Positions 36,200 to 45,017 of a stretch of DNA of 64,000 nt are shown one piece after another. Each line of letters begins with the position of its first letter. Position 1 is the stretch's first letter. The DNA lies in the NCBI RefSeq assembly GCF_904848625.1, contig NZ_CAJHCP010000002.1, positions 248,001-312,000 on the forward strand, in the 5' to 3' direction. The translations under genes and the position numbers were made by a program. Source of the DNA: Paraburkholderia metrosideri (lineage in GTDB: Bacteria; Pseudomonadota; Gammaproteobacteria; Burkholderiales; Burkholderiaceae). The notes beneath the pieces were generated by a model. It was not told the DNA's origin, did not search any database, and worked only from the letters and a program-made list of their open reading frames with translations.

Positions 36200-37479
36200 A
36201 CGGGCGGGAGATCATCGCGTGCGAGGAGTGCGATCTGCTGCAGCATGCTGCGCCGCTGACGCCCGGCAGTTCGTTGCGCTGCCGGCGCTGTCGCGCGGAA
36301 CTCAGGAGAGGGCGTAGCAACGGGCCGGAATATGCACTCGCTTTCACGACTGCGGCGGCCGTGCTGTTGGTGATCTCGAACGTGTTTCCGATCGTCGGCT
36401 TGTCGGTCAACGGCAATCTGGTTCAGACGACGCTGGCGGGCTCGGTTCGTATGCTGTACAGCCACGGCACCTGGCCGCTCGCCATACTGGTCGCGCTGAC
36501 GACCATCGTCATGCCCGCATTGCAAACGCTGGCGATGCTCTGGCTGCTCGTCCCCCTGCATCTGGGGCGCGTGCCATGGCGCGCGGTCGAAGGCTTTCGG
36601 CTGTTTCAGCTGGCGCGGCCGTGGGGCATGACCGAAGTGCTGATCCTCGGTCTGCTGGTGGCGCTCGTCAAACTCGCGCACATCGCCAAAGTCGTGCCGG
36701 GCACGGCACTGTGGTCGTTCGTCATCCTGATGCTGTTGCTTGCGGCGGCGTCGGCAGCATTCGATCCACGTGAGATCTGGTCGCGCATCTGCACCGTCGG
36801 AACTGGCGGCCGTCCATGGGCGCGGCCGCAGCTCAAGCTGCGGCGCGGTGCCGTCACCGCATCCGCTTACGGACTGGCGCTGTGCGAAGAATGTGGACTG
36901 CTGGTCCGCGATCCTGCGCGCTCGGGCGCGCAGGCATGCCCGCGCTGCAAGTCGCATCTGCATCTGCGCAAACCGGCCAGCCTATCGCGGACCTGGGCCT
37001 ACCTGCTGGCCGCGATGGTGCTGTATATCCCCGCCAACGTGCTGCCCGTGATGAACACCAGTTCCCTGTTCGGCGCGCAGAAAGACACGATCATGAGCGG
37101 CGTGGTGTATCTGTGGACCTCCGGTTCATGGCCGCTCGCGGTTCTCGTGTTTATCGCCAGTATCGTGGTGCCGATGCTCAAGATTCTCGGCCTCGTCTAT
37201 CTTGCCGTCTCGACCCAGTTCCATTCGCAATGGCTGCCCGAGCAGCGCACGCGGATTTATCGCGTGATCGAACTGGTTGGGCGGTGGTCCATGCTCGATA
37301 TCTATGTGATTACGATGCTCGTCGCGCTGGTGCAATTCCAGGCGCTGGCGACGATCGAAGCCGGCCCGGCATCGATAGCGTTCGGGGCGGTCGTCGTGCT
37401 GACGCTGCTCGCGGCGATGTCGTTCGATCCGCGCCTCATCTGGGACGGAGCGGAGAGGCACCATGTCCGGGTTGAATGA
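36196..37479 (+). CDS. pqiA: Paraquat-inducible protein A (PqiA), tandem-domain membrane protein
   Basis: The 427-residue integral membrane protein has two homologous PqiA domains. Each is introduced by a zinc-ribbon-like Cys4 cluster (CEEC...CRRC near residues 10-33; CEECG...CPRC near 231-252) and followed by about four membrane helices. It is the inner-membrane partner of the MCE protein PqiB in lipid transport between membranes; in E. coli pqiABC is SoxRS-induced. Its end overlaps pqiB by 17 bases. The position directly behind an RND pump in one operon is unusual compared with E. coli. Confidence 0.92.
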   Translation: MNGREIIACEECDLLQHAAPLTPGSSLRCRRCRAELRRGRSNGPEYALAFTTAAAVLLVISNVFPIVGLSVNGNLVQTTLAGSVRMLYSHGTWPLAILVALTTIVMPALQTLAMLWLLVPLHLGRVPWRAVEGFRLFQLARPWGMTEVLILGLLVALVKLAHIAKVVPGTALWSFVILMLLLAAASAAFDPREIWSRICTVGTGGRPWARPQLKLRRGAVTASAYGLALCEECGLLVRDPARSGAQACPRCKSHLHLRKPASLSRTWAYLLAAMVLYIPANVLPVMNTSSLFGAQKDTIMSGVVYLWTSGSWPLAVLVFIASIVVPMLKILGLVYLAVSTQFHSQWLPEQRTRIYRVIELVGRWSMLDIYVITMLVALVQFQALATIEAGPASIAFGAVVVLTLLAAMSFDPRLIWDGAERHHVRVE

Positions 37480-39094
37480 CGAGCCTGATAGCCCCGAGTT
37501 GCCCTCGGCGGAGACAATTCCGCGCTCGCGCTGGCGCATGCAGCTGGTGTGGCTCGTGCCGATCGTGGCGGTGCTGATCGGCGGATGGCTGGCCACCAAG
37601 GCCGTCCTCGAACGCGGTGAGAAGATCACCATCAGCTTCAAGACCGGCGAAGGTCTGGAAGCCGGCAAGACCAAGCTCAAGTTCAAGGATGTCGACATTG
37701 GTGTCATCGAAACCGTGAACCTGTCGGCGGATCACAAGCGCGTGGTGGCGAGGGCGGAAGTGACGCGCGATGTCGCGAGCCTGCTGGTCGACAACACCCG
37801 CTTCTGGGTGGTGCGCCCGCGCATTTCAGGCGGCACGGTGTCGGGACTCGGCACGCTGCTCTCCGGTTCTTATATCGACGTGGATGTCGGCAACGCCAGC
37901 AAAGCTCGCCGCGAATTCGTGGGACTCGAGGAGCCGCCGGTTTTCGCCAGCGATGTGCCGGGGCGGGAGTTCACGCTGAAGTCGTCGGGGCTCGGCTCGC
38001 TGGACGTGGGCACGCCGGTCTATTTCCGCCGGCTTCGGGTTGGCCAGATTGCCTCCTACCAGTTGGACCCGGATGGCCGGGGCGTCACGCTGAAGGTGTT
38101 TGTCAACGCGCCGTACGACCAGTTCGTGAAAGCGGATACGCGCTTCTGGCACGCCAGCGGCGTGGACATGGCGTTCGATACGAACGGGCTGCGGGTCGAA
38201 ACCCAGTCGATCGTGTCGATCATCATCGGTGGGGTCGCGTTCGAGTCGCCGCCAGACTCTGCCCTCGATTCGACGGACGGCGCCAGCGCCATTCCCAATG
38301 CACAGTTCCGGCTCTACGACACGCGTGCCGATGCGATGAAGCAGCACGACCGGATCGTCGATCGATACGTGATCAACTTTCTGGATTCGGTGCGTGGTTT
38401 GACGGTGGGTGCGCCGGTCGACTTCCGGGGTGTGGTGATTGGAGAAGTGACGGCGATCTATACCCGCTTCGACCGGGCGCACAATCGCTTCAGTATTCCG
38501 GTCGAAATAGAGATCTATCCGGAGCGCTTTACGTCGCGCTATCAGAAGGGCCGGGCAGGCGGGCGTATCAGTGACGACCCTCGCGGGATCGCAAACTATC
38601 TCGTCGAGCACGGCTTCCGCTTTCAGCTGAAGAGCGGCAATCCGCTGACGGGTCAGCTTTACGTCGCGCTGGATTACTTCCCCGATGCCCCCAAGGCGAC
38701 CATTGACTGGAGCGCATCACCGCCGGAATTGCCCGCCATTCCGCGCACGCTGCAATCGCTGCAGGACTCTGTTACGCGACTTCTGGCCAAGCTTAATAAC
38801 ATTCCGTTCGAAGGGATCGGCAACGATGCACGCACCACGCTGCGCACGACCAACGCGCTGATCTCGCAGCTCAATACCGACGTCGTGCCGAAGGCTCACG
38901 ACACGCTGAACTCGGCGCAAACCGCGCTGGATTCCGCGAACAGCATGCTGCAGCCGGATTCGTCGCTGCAGCAATCCACCGAACAGGCGATGCAGGAAAT
39001 GACCCGCACCGCCGCGACACTGCGTACGCTGGCGGACTACCTGGCACGGCATCCGGAAGCGCTGGTTAGGGGCAAGTCGGAGGACAAACCATGA
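37463..39094 (+). CDS. pqiB: Intermembrane transport protein PqiB (three MCE domains)
   Basis: The 543-residue protein has a single N-terminal membrane anchor (about residues 24-46) and three successive MlaD/MCE domains. The first begins ITISFKTGEGLEAGKTKLKFKD and later ones are marked by GLGSLDVGTPVYFR and RGLTVGAPVDFRG. A C-terminal helical segment (about residues 425-535) follows. In E. coli, PqiB forms a hexameric stacked-MCE tube across the periplasm for lipid movement. It overlaps pqiA and pqiC at its two ends. Confidence 0.93.
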   Translation: MSGLNDEPDSPELPSAETIPRSRWRMQLVWLVPIVAVLIGGWLATKAVLERGEKITISFKTGEGLEAGKTKLKFKDVDIGVIETVNLSADHKRVVARAEVTRDVASLLVDNTRFWVVRPRISGGTVSGLGTLLSGSYIDVDVGNASKARREFVGLEEPPVFASDVPGREFTLKSSGLGSLDVGTPVYFRRLRVGQIASYQLDPDGRGVTLKVFVNAPYDQFVKADTRFWHASGVDMAFDTNGLRVETQSIVSIIIGGVAFESPPDSALDSTDGASAIPNAQFRLYDTRADAMKQHDRIVDRYVINFLDSVRGLTVGAPVDFRGVVIGEVTAIYTRFDRAHNRFSIPVEIEIYPERFTSRYQKGRAGGRISDDPRGIANYLVEHGFRFQLKSGNPLTGQLYVALDYFPDAPKATIDWSASPPELPAIPRTLQSLQDSVTRLLAKLNNIPFEGIGNDARTTLRTTNALISQLNTDVVPKAHDTLNSAQTALDSANSMLQPDSSLQQSTEQAMQEMTRTAATLRTLADYLARHPEALVRGKSEDKP

Positions 39095-39678
39095 AGTCTG
39101 CGACCGCATGTTTTGTGATTGCAATCGCCGGCGTCGCGCTCGGTGGCTGCAAGTCGCCATCGGCCAGTTTTTATACGTTGAGTCCGGACGCTTCGCTCAG
39201 CAATACCGGCGCGACACGGCCCGTGGTTGCAGTGGTCGGTCCGGTGACGATACCGGAGACCGTGGATCGTCCACAGATCGTGACGCGGGTGGGCGACGGC
39301 GAGGTCGCCGTCAACGAATTCGCGCGCTGGGCACAACCGCTGGGCAGCGACATTGGCCGCGTGATCGCCGCCGATCTCGCCGTGCTGCTCGGCTCGCCGC
39401 AGATCTCGGTGTACGACGCGACGCACGATCCGCTCGGCGTCTGGCATGTACGGATCGACGTGATGCGCTTCGAGTCCGCGCCGGGGAGGGACGTGACCGT
39501 CGACGTGCAATGGGTTGTGCGAGCGCCGGGCAAGGGCCGCCCCATGACGGGCCGCTCCGTGGCCCATGAGCCGGTATCGGAGCCGGGCTTCGCGCCGTTG
39601 GTCGCCGCGCACGATCGGGCGCTGGCGTCGGTCAGCCGCGATATCGCGGCTGCGGTGCAGGCCGCGCCGGTTCAGTGA
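39091..39678 (+). CDS. pqiC: PqiC / ABC-type transport auxiliary lipoprotein
   Basis: The 195-residue outer-membrane lipoprotein has the lipobox ALGGC (Cys17) followed by KSPSASFYTLSPD, the classic PqiC/YmbA start. A central ...VVGPVTIPETVDRPQIVTR segment follows. It anchors the distal end of the PqiB tube at the outer membrane. Its start overlaps the pqiB stop by 4 bases. It is the last gene of the six-gene RND-OMF-PqiABC run; a short palindrome (39684-39697) follows but is too small to call a terminator. Confidence 0.9.
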   Translation: MKSATACFVIAIAGVALGGCKSPSASFYTLSPDASLSNTGATRPVVAVVGPVTIPETVDRPQIVTRVGDGEVAVNEFARWAQPLGSDIGRVIAADLAVLLGSPQISVYDATHDPLGVWHVRIDVMRFESAPGRDVTVDVQWVVRAPGKGRPMTGRSVAHEPVSEPGFAPLVAAHDRALASVSRDIAAAVQAAPVQ

Positions 39679-39763
39679 CACGGCATGCCGCGGCATGGGC
39701 TATTCCTGCGTGATTTGATTTCGCCGCGAGTGCAACGATTGCCACTATCGAGGAGCCACGATC

Positions 39764-40021
39764 ATGGCTGAACTTCTGCTTGGAAACGTGGAAGAAAGCG
39801 TCACGGACGAAGAAATCGGCGAGTTCCTGACACGCTATGGATTTCCCCCGTTCAGTTCGATCCGGCGGATTCCTGGCGCGGGGTCGCGGCCTGCGGCAAT
39901 GGTGGTTTTCGACGATATCCCGGCGGACCGCTTGCGCGTGCTCCAGACGCGTATTCACAACCTGTTCTGGATGAATCGCACGATCACCGCGTTGCTGCTT
40001 CCGGATCGCGACGAGTCGTGA
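39764..40021 (+). CDS. Small RRM-type RNA-binding protein
   Basis: The 85-residue protein has the beta-alpha-beta-beta-alpha-beta pattern of an RNA recognition motif. It starts with ELLLGNVEESVTDEEIGEFLTRYGFPPF and has a third strand AAMVVFDDI, although the usual aromatic RNP-1 motif is weak. It has a good GAGGAG ribosome site and ends before a convergent terminator. Such small RRM proteins occur singly in Burkholderiales; the target RNA is unknown. Confidence 0.75.
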   Translation: MAELLLGNVEESVTDEEIGEFLTRYGFPPFSSIRRIPGAGSRPAAMVVFDDIPADRLRVLQTRIHNLFWMNRTITALLLPDRDES

Positions 40022-40066
40022 TCCGGCGTTCCGCGTAGGTGCTGGCTATCGCGGTGATCGGCGAGG

Positions 40067-40090
40067 CGCCCGGTTGAGCACAGCCGGGCG
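40067..40090. terminator. Convergent terminator hairpin
   Basis: CGCCCGG (40067-40073) pairs with CCGGGCG (40084-40090) around a 10-base loop, between the end of the RRM gene and the end of the minus-strand gene at 40105. No T-run is present, but the position between two convergent genes supports use in both directions. Confidence 0.5.
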
Positions 40091-40104
40091 TGCCTGCCGC
40101 GCGG

Positions 40105-40704
40105 CTATTTCGCCTGAGGTTCGACGGAAATGGCGACGGCCTCGTTGTAGACCACCTCCATCTGATCGCCTTTCTTGATCAGCTTGAGCTGATCAGGATC
40201 TTCCACGACGACTTCCACCGAATTGCCTTGCGGACCTCTGAGCGTCATCGCGCCACTCTGGTGATTGACGGCCGTGACGTTCGCCATGATCGTCACTTCC
40301 CGGCTTGCGGTGCCGCCAGGTTTGGCGCCCATCGGAGCGCGTTCCAAAGTCTGATTTTCATTCGCCATCGGCGCGGCTCCGCCCCCTTTCTTGAGCGTGA
40401 CGGTAATCGCCTGCGAGTATTCCGCCTTGACCACGTCGCCGATCTTGAGCTGGTCGAAGTTGCGTGCTTCGTCACCGACCACCAGTTGCACGACTTTGCC
40501 TTTAGGGTCTTTCAGCCACACAGTGCGGGTGGCCGGTTCGATACCGACGACCGTCGCGGTCGTCTTGAGCGTCCCGCTCACCGATACCTGGCCGGGCGCG
40601 CTTGTCGTCGCTATCTGGGGCTGCGTCTGCGCGAACGCGGCGCTCGCCAGACACACGAACGCCGCCCCGAGGATCAGTTTGCCGCTGCTCGTTCTGTTTC
40701 TCAT
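40105..40704 (-). CDS. Exported protein with repeated OB-like beta modules, unknown function
   Basis: The 199-residue protein has a signal peptide ending AFAQ. It then has two related beta-rich halves: TATVVGIEPATRTVWLKDPKGKVVQLVVGDEARNFDQLKIGD, then ANVTAVNHQSGAMTLRGPQGNSVEVVVEDPDQLKLIKKGD (both split here). Each ends in a KxGDxVxVxY...A-type strand. The repeated pattern suggests two OB-like domains in the periplasm. The ATG at 40704 has AAGGAG. It follows the glycine-zipper gene by 37 bases on the same strand, so both probably share the promoter at site e. Confidence 0.78.
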   Translation of the reverse strand: MRNRTSSGKLILGAAFVCLASAAFAQTQPQIATTSAPGQVSVSGTLKTTATVVGIEPATRTVWLKDPKGKVVQLVVGDEARNFDQLKIGDVVKAEYSQAITVTLKKGGGAAPMANENQTLERAPMGAKPGGTASREVTIMANVTAVNHQSGAMTLRGPQGNSVEVVVEDPDQLKLIKKGDQMEVVYNEAVAISVEPQAK

Positions 40705-40741
40705 GCTGCTCTCCTTGAGTGCTTGCGTGGTGCGTTGTCGT

Positions 40742-41221
40742 TCATTTGATCGTGTAGCCGCGACCTTCCATACACGCGGCATAGGCGCGATTGAAAGTGT
40801 CGATCGCGCCCTGGCTCTGCGACTGTGTCGACGCGGCGGCCGCGCGCCGGTTCTGGCGCGCCCGCGAACCGCCGACCACGGTGCCGGTGGTGGCGCCAAT
40901 CGCGGCGCCTTTGCCGGCGTCACCTGCAATCGCGCCGATCACCGCACCGCCTGCCGCACCCCGCGCCGCGCCCTGCACGCGCTCGCCGCCGCCGACCGCC
41001 GGGCCGGATGGCGGCGGCGGGGCATTGGCAACGGCAACGGGGTCCACGCCGGTGTGGCTCTTGGCCCACGAATAACAGGCGCCGTCATCCTGCTGCTGCT
41101 TTTGCTGGCTTTGTCCTTTCGCGGGATAGGCAATGGGTTTGCTTTGCGCCAGACCGTCGAGCGCCATCGAAGCGGCGACAGCGGCGACGAGGAAATACTT
41201 TGTCAAGGTGGTGATGGTCAC
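40742..41221 (-). CDS. Glycine-zipper (YMGG-like) exported protein
   Basis: The 159-residue protein starts at a GTG behind AAGGAG. It has a signal peptide ending GLAQ, a Gln-rich spacer, and a glycine-zipper segment (about residues 80-118: GAARGAAGGAVIGAIAGDAGKG...GATTGTVVGG). The tail holds an AYAACMEGRGY motif found in many glycine-zipper 2TM proteins. It likely inserts into or lines the outer membrane. It leads a two-gene minus-strand unit with a GACC-WW-GGTC box 182 bases upstream. Confidence 0.82.
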   Translation of the reverse strand: MTITTLTKYFLVAAVAASMALDGLAQSKPIAYPAKGQSQQKQQQDDGACYSWAKSHTGVDPVAVANAPPPPSGPAVGGGERVQGAARGAAGGAVIGAIAGDAGKGAAIGATTGTVVGGSRARQNRRAAAASTQSQSQGAIDTFNRAYAACMEGRGYTIK

Positions 41222-41374
41222 GGCGACTCCTTGCGTAAGCCTTTGCCAAGGTGGACCGCAGGCGACCCTTGCGGATGTCGGGCACGCGTGAAGTTCAAGC
41301 CTGCGTGAATCGCGGCGGTCCTGTCAGGATCCCGCACAGGGCGGTGTGCGTGCGCTCAGCGCAGGTTCACTTTA

Positions 41375-41420
41375 ATCATTGCGCCGAGGCACGCAGCAGG
41401 CAATCGGACCAAGGTCGTAT
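41375..41420 (-). promoter_or_regulatory. 18-bp GACC-WW-GGTC box plus -10, site e (glycine-zipper operon)
   Basis: The plus strand reads ATCGGACCAAGGTCGTAT (41403-41420). On the minus strand a -10-like AATGAT (41380-41375) starts 26 bases past the second half-site, placing a predicted transcript start about 145 bases before the glycine-zipper start codon. Confidence 0.65.
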
Positions 41421-41559
41421 GTGCAATTCGACCGCTGTTCGGGCCAGGGCCGGTGGGTGGGATACGCCCATAAAAGACAGCGACTTCTGAGGAGGCGATT
41501 CCCGACTCGCCGTGGCCGGAGTTCCTCTGCCGAACCCCGAACGACCACCGGTTTGATTC

Positions 41560-41605
41560 ATGGGACCAAGGTCGTATTGTTCGTTGCCGGCAGAAGAACC
41601 ATTGT
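41560..41605 (+). promoter_or_regulatory. 18-bp GACC-WW-GGTC box plus -10, site f (small membrane protein)
   Basis: The box ATGGGACCAAGGTCGTAT (41560-41577) shares 16 of 18 bases with site e and is followed by CATTGT (41600-41605) at the standard 26 bases. It is oriented away from site e, towards the small membrane protein gene at 41901. Confidence 0.6.
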
Positions 41606-41900
41606 AGTGACGCAGAGAGGCCGGCGAGAGACGCCTGTTCGCCGTCGGCCATGGCGTGGGACCGCAATGCGTCCGCGGGATCGCCAGGGGCGGCTTGCCG
41701 CAAGCGCTGTTCGCCGGCGTGCCATGCGTGCTGTCGTTGGCGGCTGCGGTTCTGGGGCTACGGCGGCCGACTACGACCGACGACGTGTTCGCTCAAACTC
41801 CAACGGCCACGCCGGATAGATGGCCTTATCAGCCCACTTCGCGACCGCCACGACACCGGCCAGAGGCTGAAGAAGTCGAGGTGGAGCAGGAGAACTCGTC

Positions 41901-42092
41901 ATGGCTCGCGTGGAAGGCAGGATCGTTCTGGCGGCGATTGCGGTGTTCGTGACGCTGGGCGGTCTTGCAGCGTCGATTCGTGGCTTGCTGTATGAACGGC
42001 CGACGCTGGTCGAACTCGGGGTGTGTGCGATGGTTATCGGCATTGCCGGTTTCGTCTGGTTTCTCAGGCCGGGCAATCGTGCGGGCAAGTGA
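41901..42092 (+). CDS. Small two-TM membrane protein
   Basis: The 63-residue protein has two predicted helices (about residues 8-27 and 37-56) joined by a short RGLLYERPT loop and ends in a basic tail. The ribosome site is good (AGGAG, 8 bases before the ATG). No family was recognised. Hydrophobic pattern, RBS and the upstream regulatory site support a real gene. Confidence 0.62.
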   Translation: MARVEGRIVLAAIAVFVTLGGLAASIRGLLYERPTLVELGVCAMVIGIAGFVWFLRPGNRAGK

Positions 42093-42274
42093 GACGGAGA
42101 TAGCGCAGCGTTCCAGAAAAATCGGCTTTGATGCCCTGCATTATGTTTTCGTCGCAGCGCTACGCGATGCGGCTCACCTTATGGTTGGCGGCGGCAGCGA
42201 CGCTGACTCGAACGATTTAACTGCGAGACTTGCTCACCCGGGGACGTAGCTCGGAAACTCATCGGAGGTCGATC

Positions 42275-42862
42275 GTGAACAGAAGGAATTTCGTCATAGA
42301 AGCGGCTGCAGTCAGCGTCGTGGGGGGCTTGATGCTCGCGGGCTGCACCACCACGTCGGGTAGTGGCAACAGCCCGGAAACCGATCAGTCGAAGCGTCAG
42401 GCGATCGACGCCAGCGTCGACGGCACCTTGAGCCGGCTTTTCTCGATGGTCGGGGGCTCTCACGAACTCGCGTCGAAGGCCCAGGGCATTCTGGTGTTTC
42501 CGGATGTGAAGAAGGCCGCCTTCATCGTCGGCGCAGCGTATGGCCAGGGAGCCTTGCGAGTGGGCGGTGCGACAGTGGGCTACTACAGCACGGCAGCGGC
42601 TTCTTTTGGATTCCAGGCAGGGGCTCAATCGACGGCCATCATTTTCATGTTCATGACACGTAATGCGCTCGATTCGTTCCGAAATGCGGCCGGGTGGTCG
42701 GTGGGCAGCGACGTCGCGGTGTCGCTCCTCAAGGTCGGCGCGAACGGGACGATCGACACCACGTCGGCTTCATCGCAGGTGCTGGCGCTCGTGCTGACCA
42801 ATACCGGGTTGATGGCGGATGCTTCGCTCAACGGCACCAAGGTGACACGGCTGAATTTGTGA
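42275..42862 (+). CDS. SYLF-domain (YSC84-like) lipoprotein
   Basis: The 195-residue protein starts with GTG behind GGAGG and carries a signal with lipobox MLAGC (Cys24). Its SYLF/Ysc84 domain covers about residues 60-195, with KAQGILVFPDVKKAAFIVGAAYGQGAL and GFQAGAQSTAIIF. SYLF domains bind phosphoinositides in eukaryotes; in bacteria they are exported lipoproteins of unclear, probably lipid-linked role. It is separated from the upstream small gene by about 180 bases with no recognised regulatory box. Confidence 0.88.
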   Translation: MNRRNFVIEAAAVSVVGGLMLAGCTTTSGSGNSPETDQSKRQAIDASVDGTLSRLFSMVGGSHELASKAQGILVFPDVKKAAFIVGAAYGQGALRVGGATVGYYSTAAASFGFQAGAQSTAIIFMFMTRNALDSFRNAAGWSVGSDVAVSLLKVGANGTIDTTSASSQVLALVLTNTGLMADASLNGTKVTRLNL

Positions 42863-42978
42863 GCCGGGAGCGGTCAGTCTCGCTGTCACGCGCGGGACGA
42901 TCCCCCTGAGTGCGTTCGGTGCGCAGCGGCACTCGCGGTGCAGAGTGCTGGCATGCCGCTCGCCGCTCGCCGCTCGCA

Positions 42979-43620
42979 CTAGCCGCCGAGCGCTATCACG
43001 GCTGCGATCAGCGCGACGCCGAGTGCGGCCATCGCCAGTCCGGTGTAGAGCGGCACGCGATAGCCGGCGTATCGTCCCAGTGCGAAGCCGAGAATGAATA
43101 ACATGCCAATCGCGATCACACGCGATGACAGCAGCGCAAGCGGCGTGGAACGCAGCAGCAGGAAGGGCAGTACGACGGGGAAGGTGGCGATGACCACCAG
43201 CAGGAATATCCCGAGGGCCTCGAGAAAGTCGCGTGTTTCGAGCGTGCGGCGACCATTGGCAGGGAGCGAGTGGATCCGGCTGCGCATGACTTCGATCTCT
43301 GCGTCGCCGACTATCGCGCGGACATGGTCAGGCAGCGTTGTCTTGATGATTTCCCGTGCGGCATCCCGGTCGGACTGGATGACCCGATATCCCAGACTCC
43401 GCAAACGCGATCGCTCAGTCGCCGTACGCAACAGATACATCACCGCATCCACCAGCCCCCACGCGAGGTTGCAGCCTAACGCTGCAATGGTCGCCACCCT
43501 CCCTGGCGTCGCCGACGTGGACGCGATCGACGCGGAGCCCACGATCGTGACCGCCATGATCAGGCCAAATAGAATCTCGGACACCCGGTCGATTGGATCA
43601 AGCAGGGCTTCGCGTTGCAT
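42979..43620 (-). CDS. VIT1/CCC1-like membrane protein
   Basis: The 213-residue protein resembles the VIT family of iron/manganese transporters. It starts with a DRVSEILFGLIMAVTIVGSA helix typical of a VIT first membrane span and has about five helices. A cytosolic middle segment (about residues 65-130) replaces the ferritin-like or metal-binding loop. The conserved acidic metal ligands of true VIT carriers were not all identifiable, so transport is uncertain. The ATG at 43620 with AGGAG is chosen over an upstream extension. Confidence 0.7.
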   Translation of the reverse strand: MQREALLDPIDRVSEILFGLIMAVTIVGSASIASTSATPGRVATIAALGCNLAWGLVDAVMYLLRTATERSRLRSLGYRVIQSDRDAAREIIKTTLPDHVRAIVGDAEIEVMRSRIHSLPANGRRTLETRDFLEALGIFLLVVIATFPVVLPFLLLRSTPLALLSSRVIAIGMLFILGFALGRYAGYRVPLYTGLAMAALGVALIAAVIALGG

Positions 43621-43749
43621 AGCTGCTCCTGACTCTTGCCGGTGTTGCCGCCGCACAGTTCGGCTTGACGCTGCGCAACAGAACTAGCCGGACCGACCTA
43701 AGCGCGCTGCTTCGCGATCAACTCGATTGCGCGTTCAAACGTTGGGCCG

Positions 43750-44091
43750 TCATCGGCCCATCCGCCGGTCATAACTACGCGAGATACGTTGCAGCAAAGC
43801 AGGATCGCGGGAGTCGCTGGCGTCGAAGCGCACTTGCACGCTGCCGTCGGATTGCTGATTGATGCCGGCGGTCACGACGCTGCCGTCGCTGTTGCCCACC
43901 ACGATGCCACGTGCCGGATCCTGAACCGTGATGGCCAGTCCCTCGTCACGCATCGCACCTGCTGCCGCGGAGAACGAGCGGTCAAAGCTGGCCGGCGTCA
44001 TCACGACGGTGCCTGCGGGAACGGCATAGTATGCGCAGGCCGATAGCGCGAGCAGGACGCCACACGCGGCGGCGAGCAGGGGGCGTGTCAA
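43750..44091 (-). CDS. Small lipoprotein, TTG start, coupled to DUF2950 gene
   Basis: The 113-residue protein starts at a TTG whose bases overlap the upstream stop as TTGA, implying translational coupling. It has a signal ACGVLLALSAC (Cys at about residue 19) and a compact alpha/beta domain (TPASFDRSFSAAAGAMRDEGLAITVQDPARGIVVG, split at about residues 31-65). The domain pattern resembles small periplasmic ACT/BON-like lipoproteins, but no family is claimed. A longer in-frame start would put the signal peptide internally and is rejected. It is the third gene of the DUF3300-DUF2950 operon. Confidence 0.68.
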   Translation of the reverse strand: MTRPLLAAACGVLLALSACAYYAVPAGTVVMTPASFDRSFSAAAGAMRDEGLAITVQDPARGIVVGNSDGSVVTAGINQQSDGSVQVRFDASDSRDPALLQRISRSYDRRMGR

Positions 44092-45005
44092 GGCGAGACC
44101 TTGGCCCAGCCTGGACCGGGATCGAAAGATTGCATGGCCGCGGCCTTCGCTGCGCCATCCGGTCCGAGATCCCGTTCGTAGACCTGTCCGTCGTGACTGA
44201 CCATGAAGCTTTTGATCCCGGTATCCGCGTAGCGAACCGGCCACGCGATAACGGCGAAGCCGCCAAACAGCTTGCCGTCCGCGACGTAGTCGTACGCACC
44301 GCCTGGCGCGTGCGGTCCCTGCGAGGTAAGCAGCTTGTAGTGGTAGCCGTAGTAACCGGCGTGACCATCCTGACGCGAGCCCGCCGTGGCGAACGCGGCA
44401 CCAAGCGGGCTTGGCGGATCATCGGGGCCGCTCGGCCAGTAGAGCCCATCCCGTTTGCCGGGCGAACTCGACATCTTCCTGGCATAAGCGAGAACGCCGC
44501 TGCCGTCGTGATCCGTTTGCGCGTATTCGCGCTGGGCATCGTAGATCGCGAGCATCGTCTGGATGACGGCCAGTTCGTTGCGCCCAATGCGGCGCAGGCG
44601 CATCTCCTCGACGCCGGCGAGCGTGTCGAAATGCCAGCCTTGCGCCGATTTCACCAGGGGGATTGGGAGTGTCCATCCGTCGTTGCCGACGGCGATCTCG
44701 GCATGGTCGTCGTCAACGGTTTGAATGGTGTGAGACACGCCCCAGGCCGTCAGGAAGCGGTCGCGAATCTCCGAACCCATTGGCGGAATGAGAGCGCGAA
44801 AGCGCGGGCCGAGCAGGACCTTCAGGCTTTCTTCGTCGCCGCCGGCAACCGCGTCGCCAAATGCGCTCATCGCTTCCTGTGGCGATTCGAAGTGCTTCTG
44901 GGCGTTCGCCATATTCGGTGCGCCGAAGCAGAGCGCGACGGCAATGGCGAACCACGCGCCGAGCGAGCCCAGGCGCGCTGCGAGAAATCCAAGTGGTGAC
45001 TTCAT
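44088..45005 (-). CDS. DUF2950 family exported protein
   Basis: The 305-residue protein has a signal peptide ending NMANAQ and matches DUF2950: FESPQEAMSAFGDAVAGGDEESL near the N-terminus, GWHFDTLAGVEEMRLRRIGRNELAVIQ (split, about residues 119-145) and YYGYHYKLL with PVRYADTGIKSFMV towards the end. DUF2950 genes are commonly next to DUF3300 genes, as here (12-base gap). The role is unknown; periplasmic or cell-surface location is likely. Confidence 0.87.
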   Translation of the reverse strand: MKSPLGFLAARLGSLGAWFAIAVALCFGAPNMANAQKHFESPQEAMSAFGDAVAGGDEESLKVLLGPRFRALIPPMGSEIRDRFLTAWGVSHTIQTVDDDHAEIAVGNDGWTLPIPLVKSAQGWHFDTLAGVEEMRLRRIGRNELAVIQTMLAIYDAQREYAQTDHDGSGVLAYARKMSSSPGKRDGLYWPSGPDDPPSPLGAAFATAGSRQDGHAGYYGYHYKLLTSQGPHAPGGAYDYVADGKLFGGFAVIAWPVRYADTGIKSFMVSHDGQVYERDLGPDGAAKAAAMQSFDPGPGWAKVSP

Positions 45006-45017
45006 GCTCGTGTCTCC

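Larger units (their letters stand above)
41222..41900. other. Divergent regulatory interval with two GACC-WW-GGTC sites
   Basis: About 680 bases separate the glycine-zipper gene from the small membrane protein gene. The interval holds site e (facing left) and site f (facing right). Several overlapping short frames cross the segment 41580-41900, but none has a ribosome site and recognisable sequence, so nothing coding is called. The leader of the right-hand transcript would be about 290 bases, longer than the others. Confidence 0.5.

Noticed and set aside
39684..39697. 14-bp palindrome CATGCCGCGGCATG after pqiC
   Set aside because: No loop and no T-run, so it is not a credible terminator; too short to call an operator by itself.
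41379..41995. Several overlapping plus-strand frames (up to 146 codons) in the glycine-zipper/small membrane protein interval
   Set aside because: They overlap the two regulatory sites, are Arg-rich, and none has a good RBS; only the 63-codon frame at 41901 is supported.
42950..42979. Short GCCGCTC tandem run after the SYLF gene
   Set aside because: Only about three imperfect copies at a gene end; no evidence of function beyond low-complexity sequence.
43686..43710. GGACCGACCTAAG resembling a GACC-WW-GGTC box upstream of the VIT-like gene
   Set aside because: The second half-site is missing and no -10-like hexamer lies at the standard distance.
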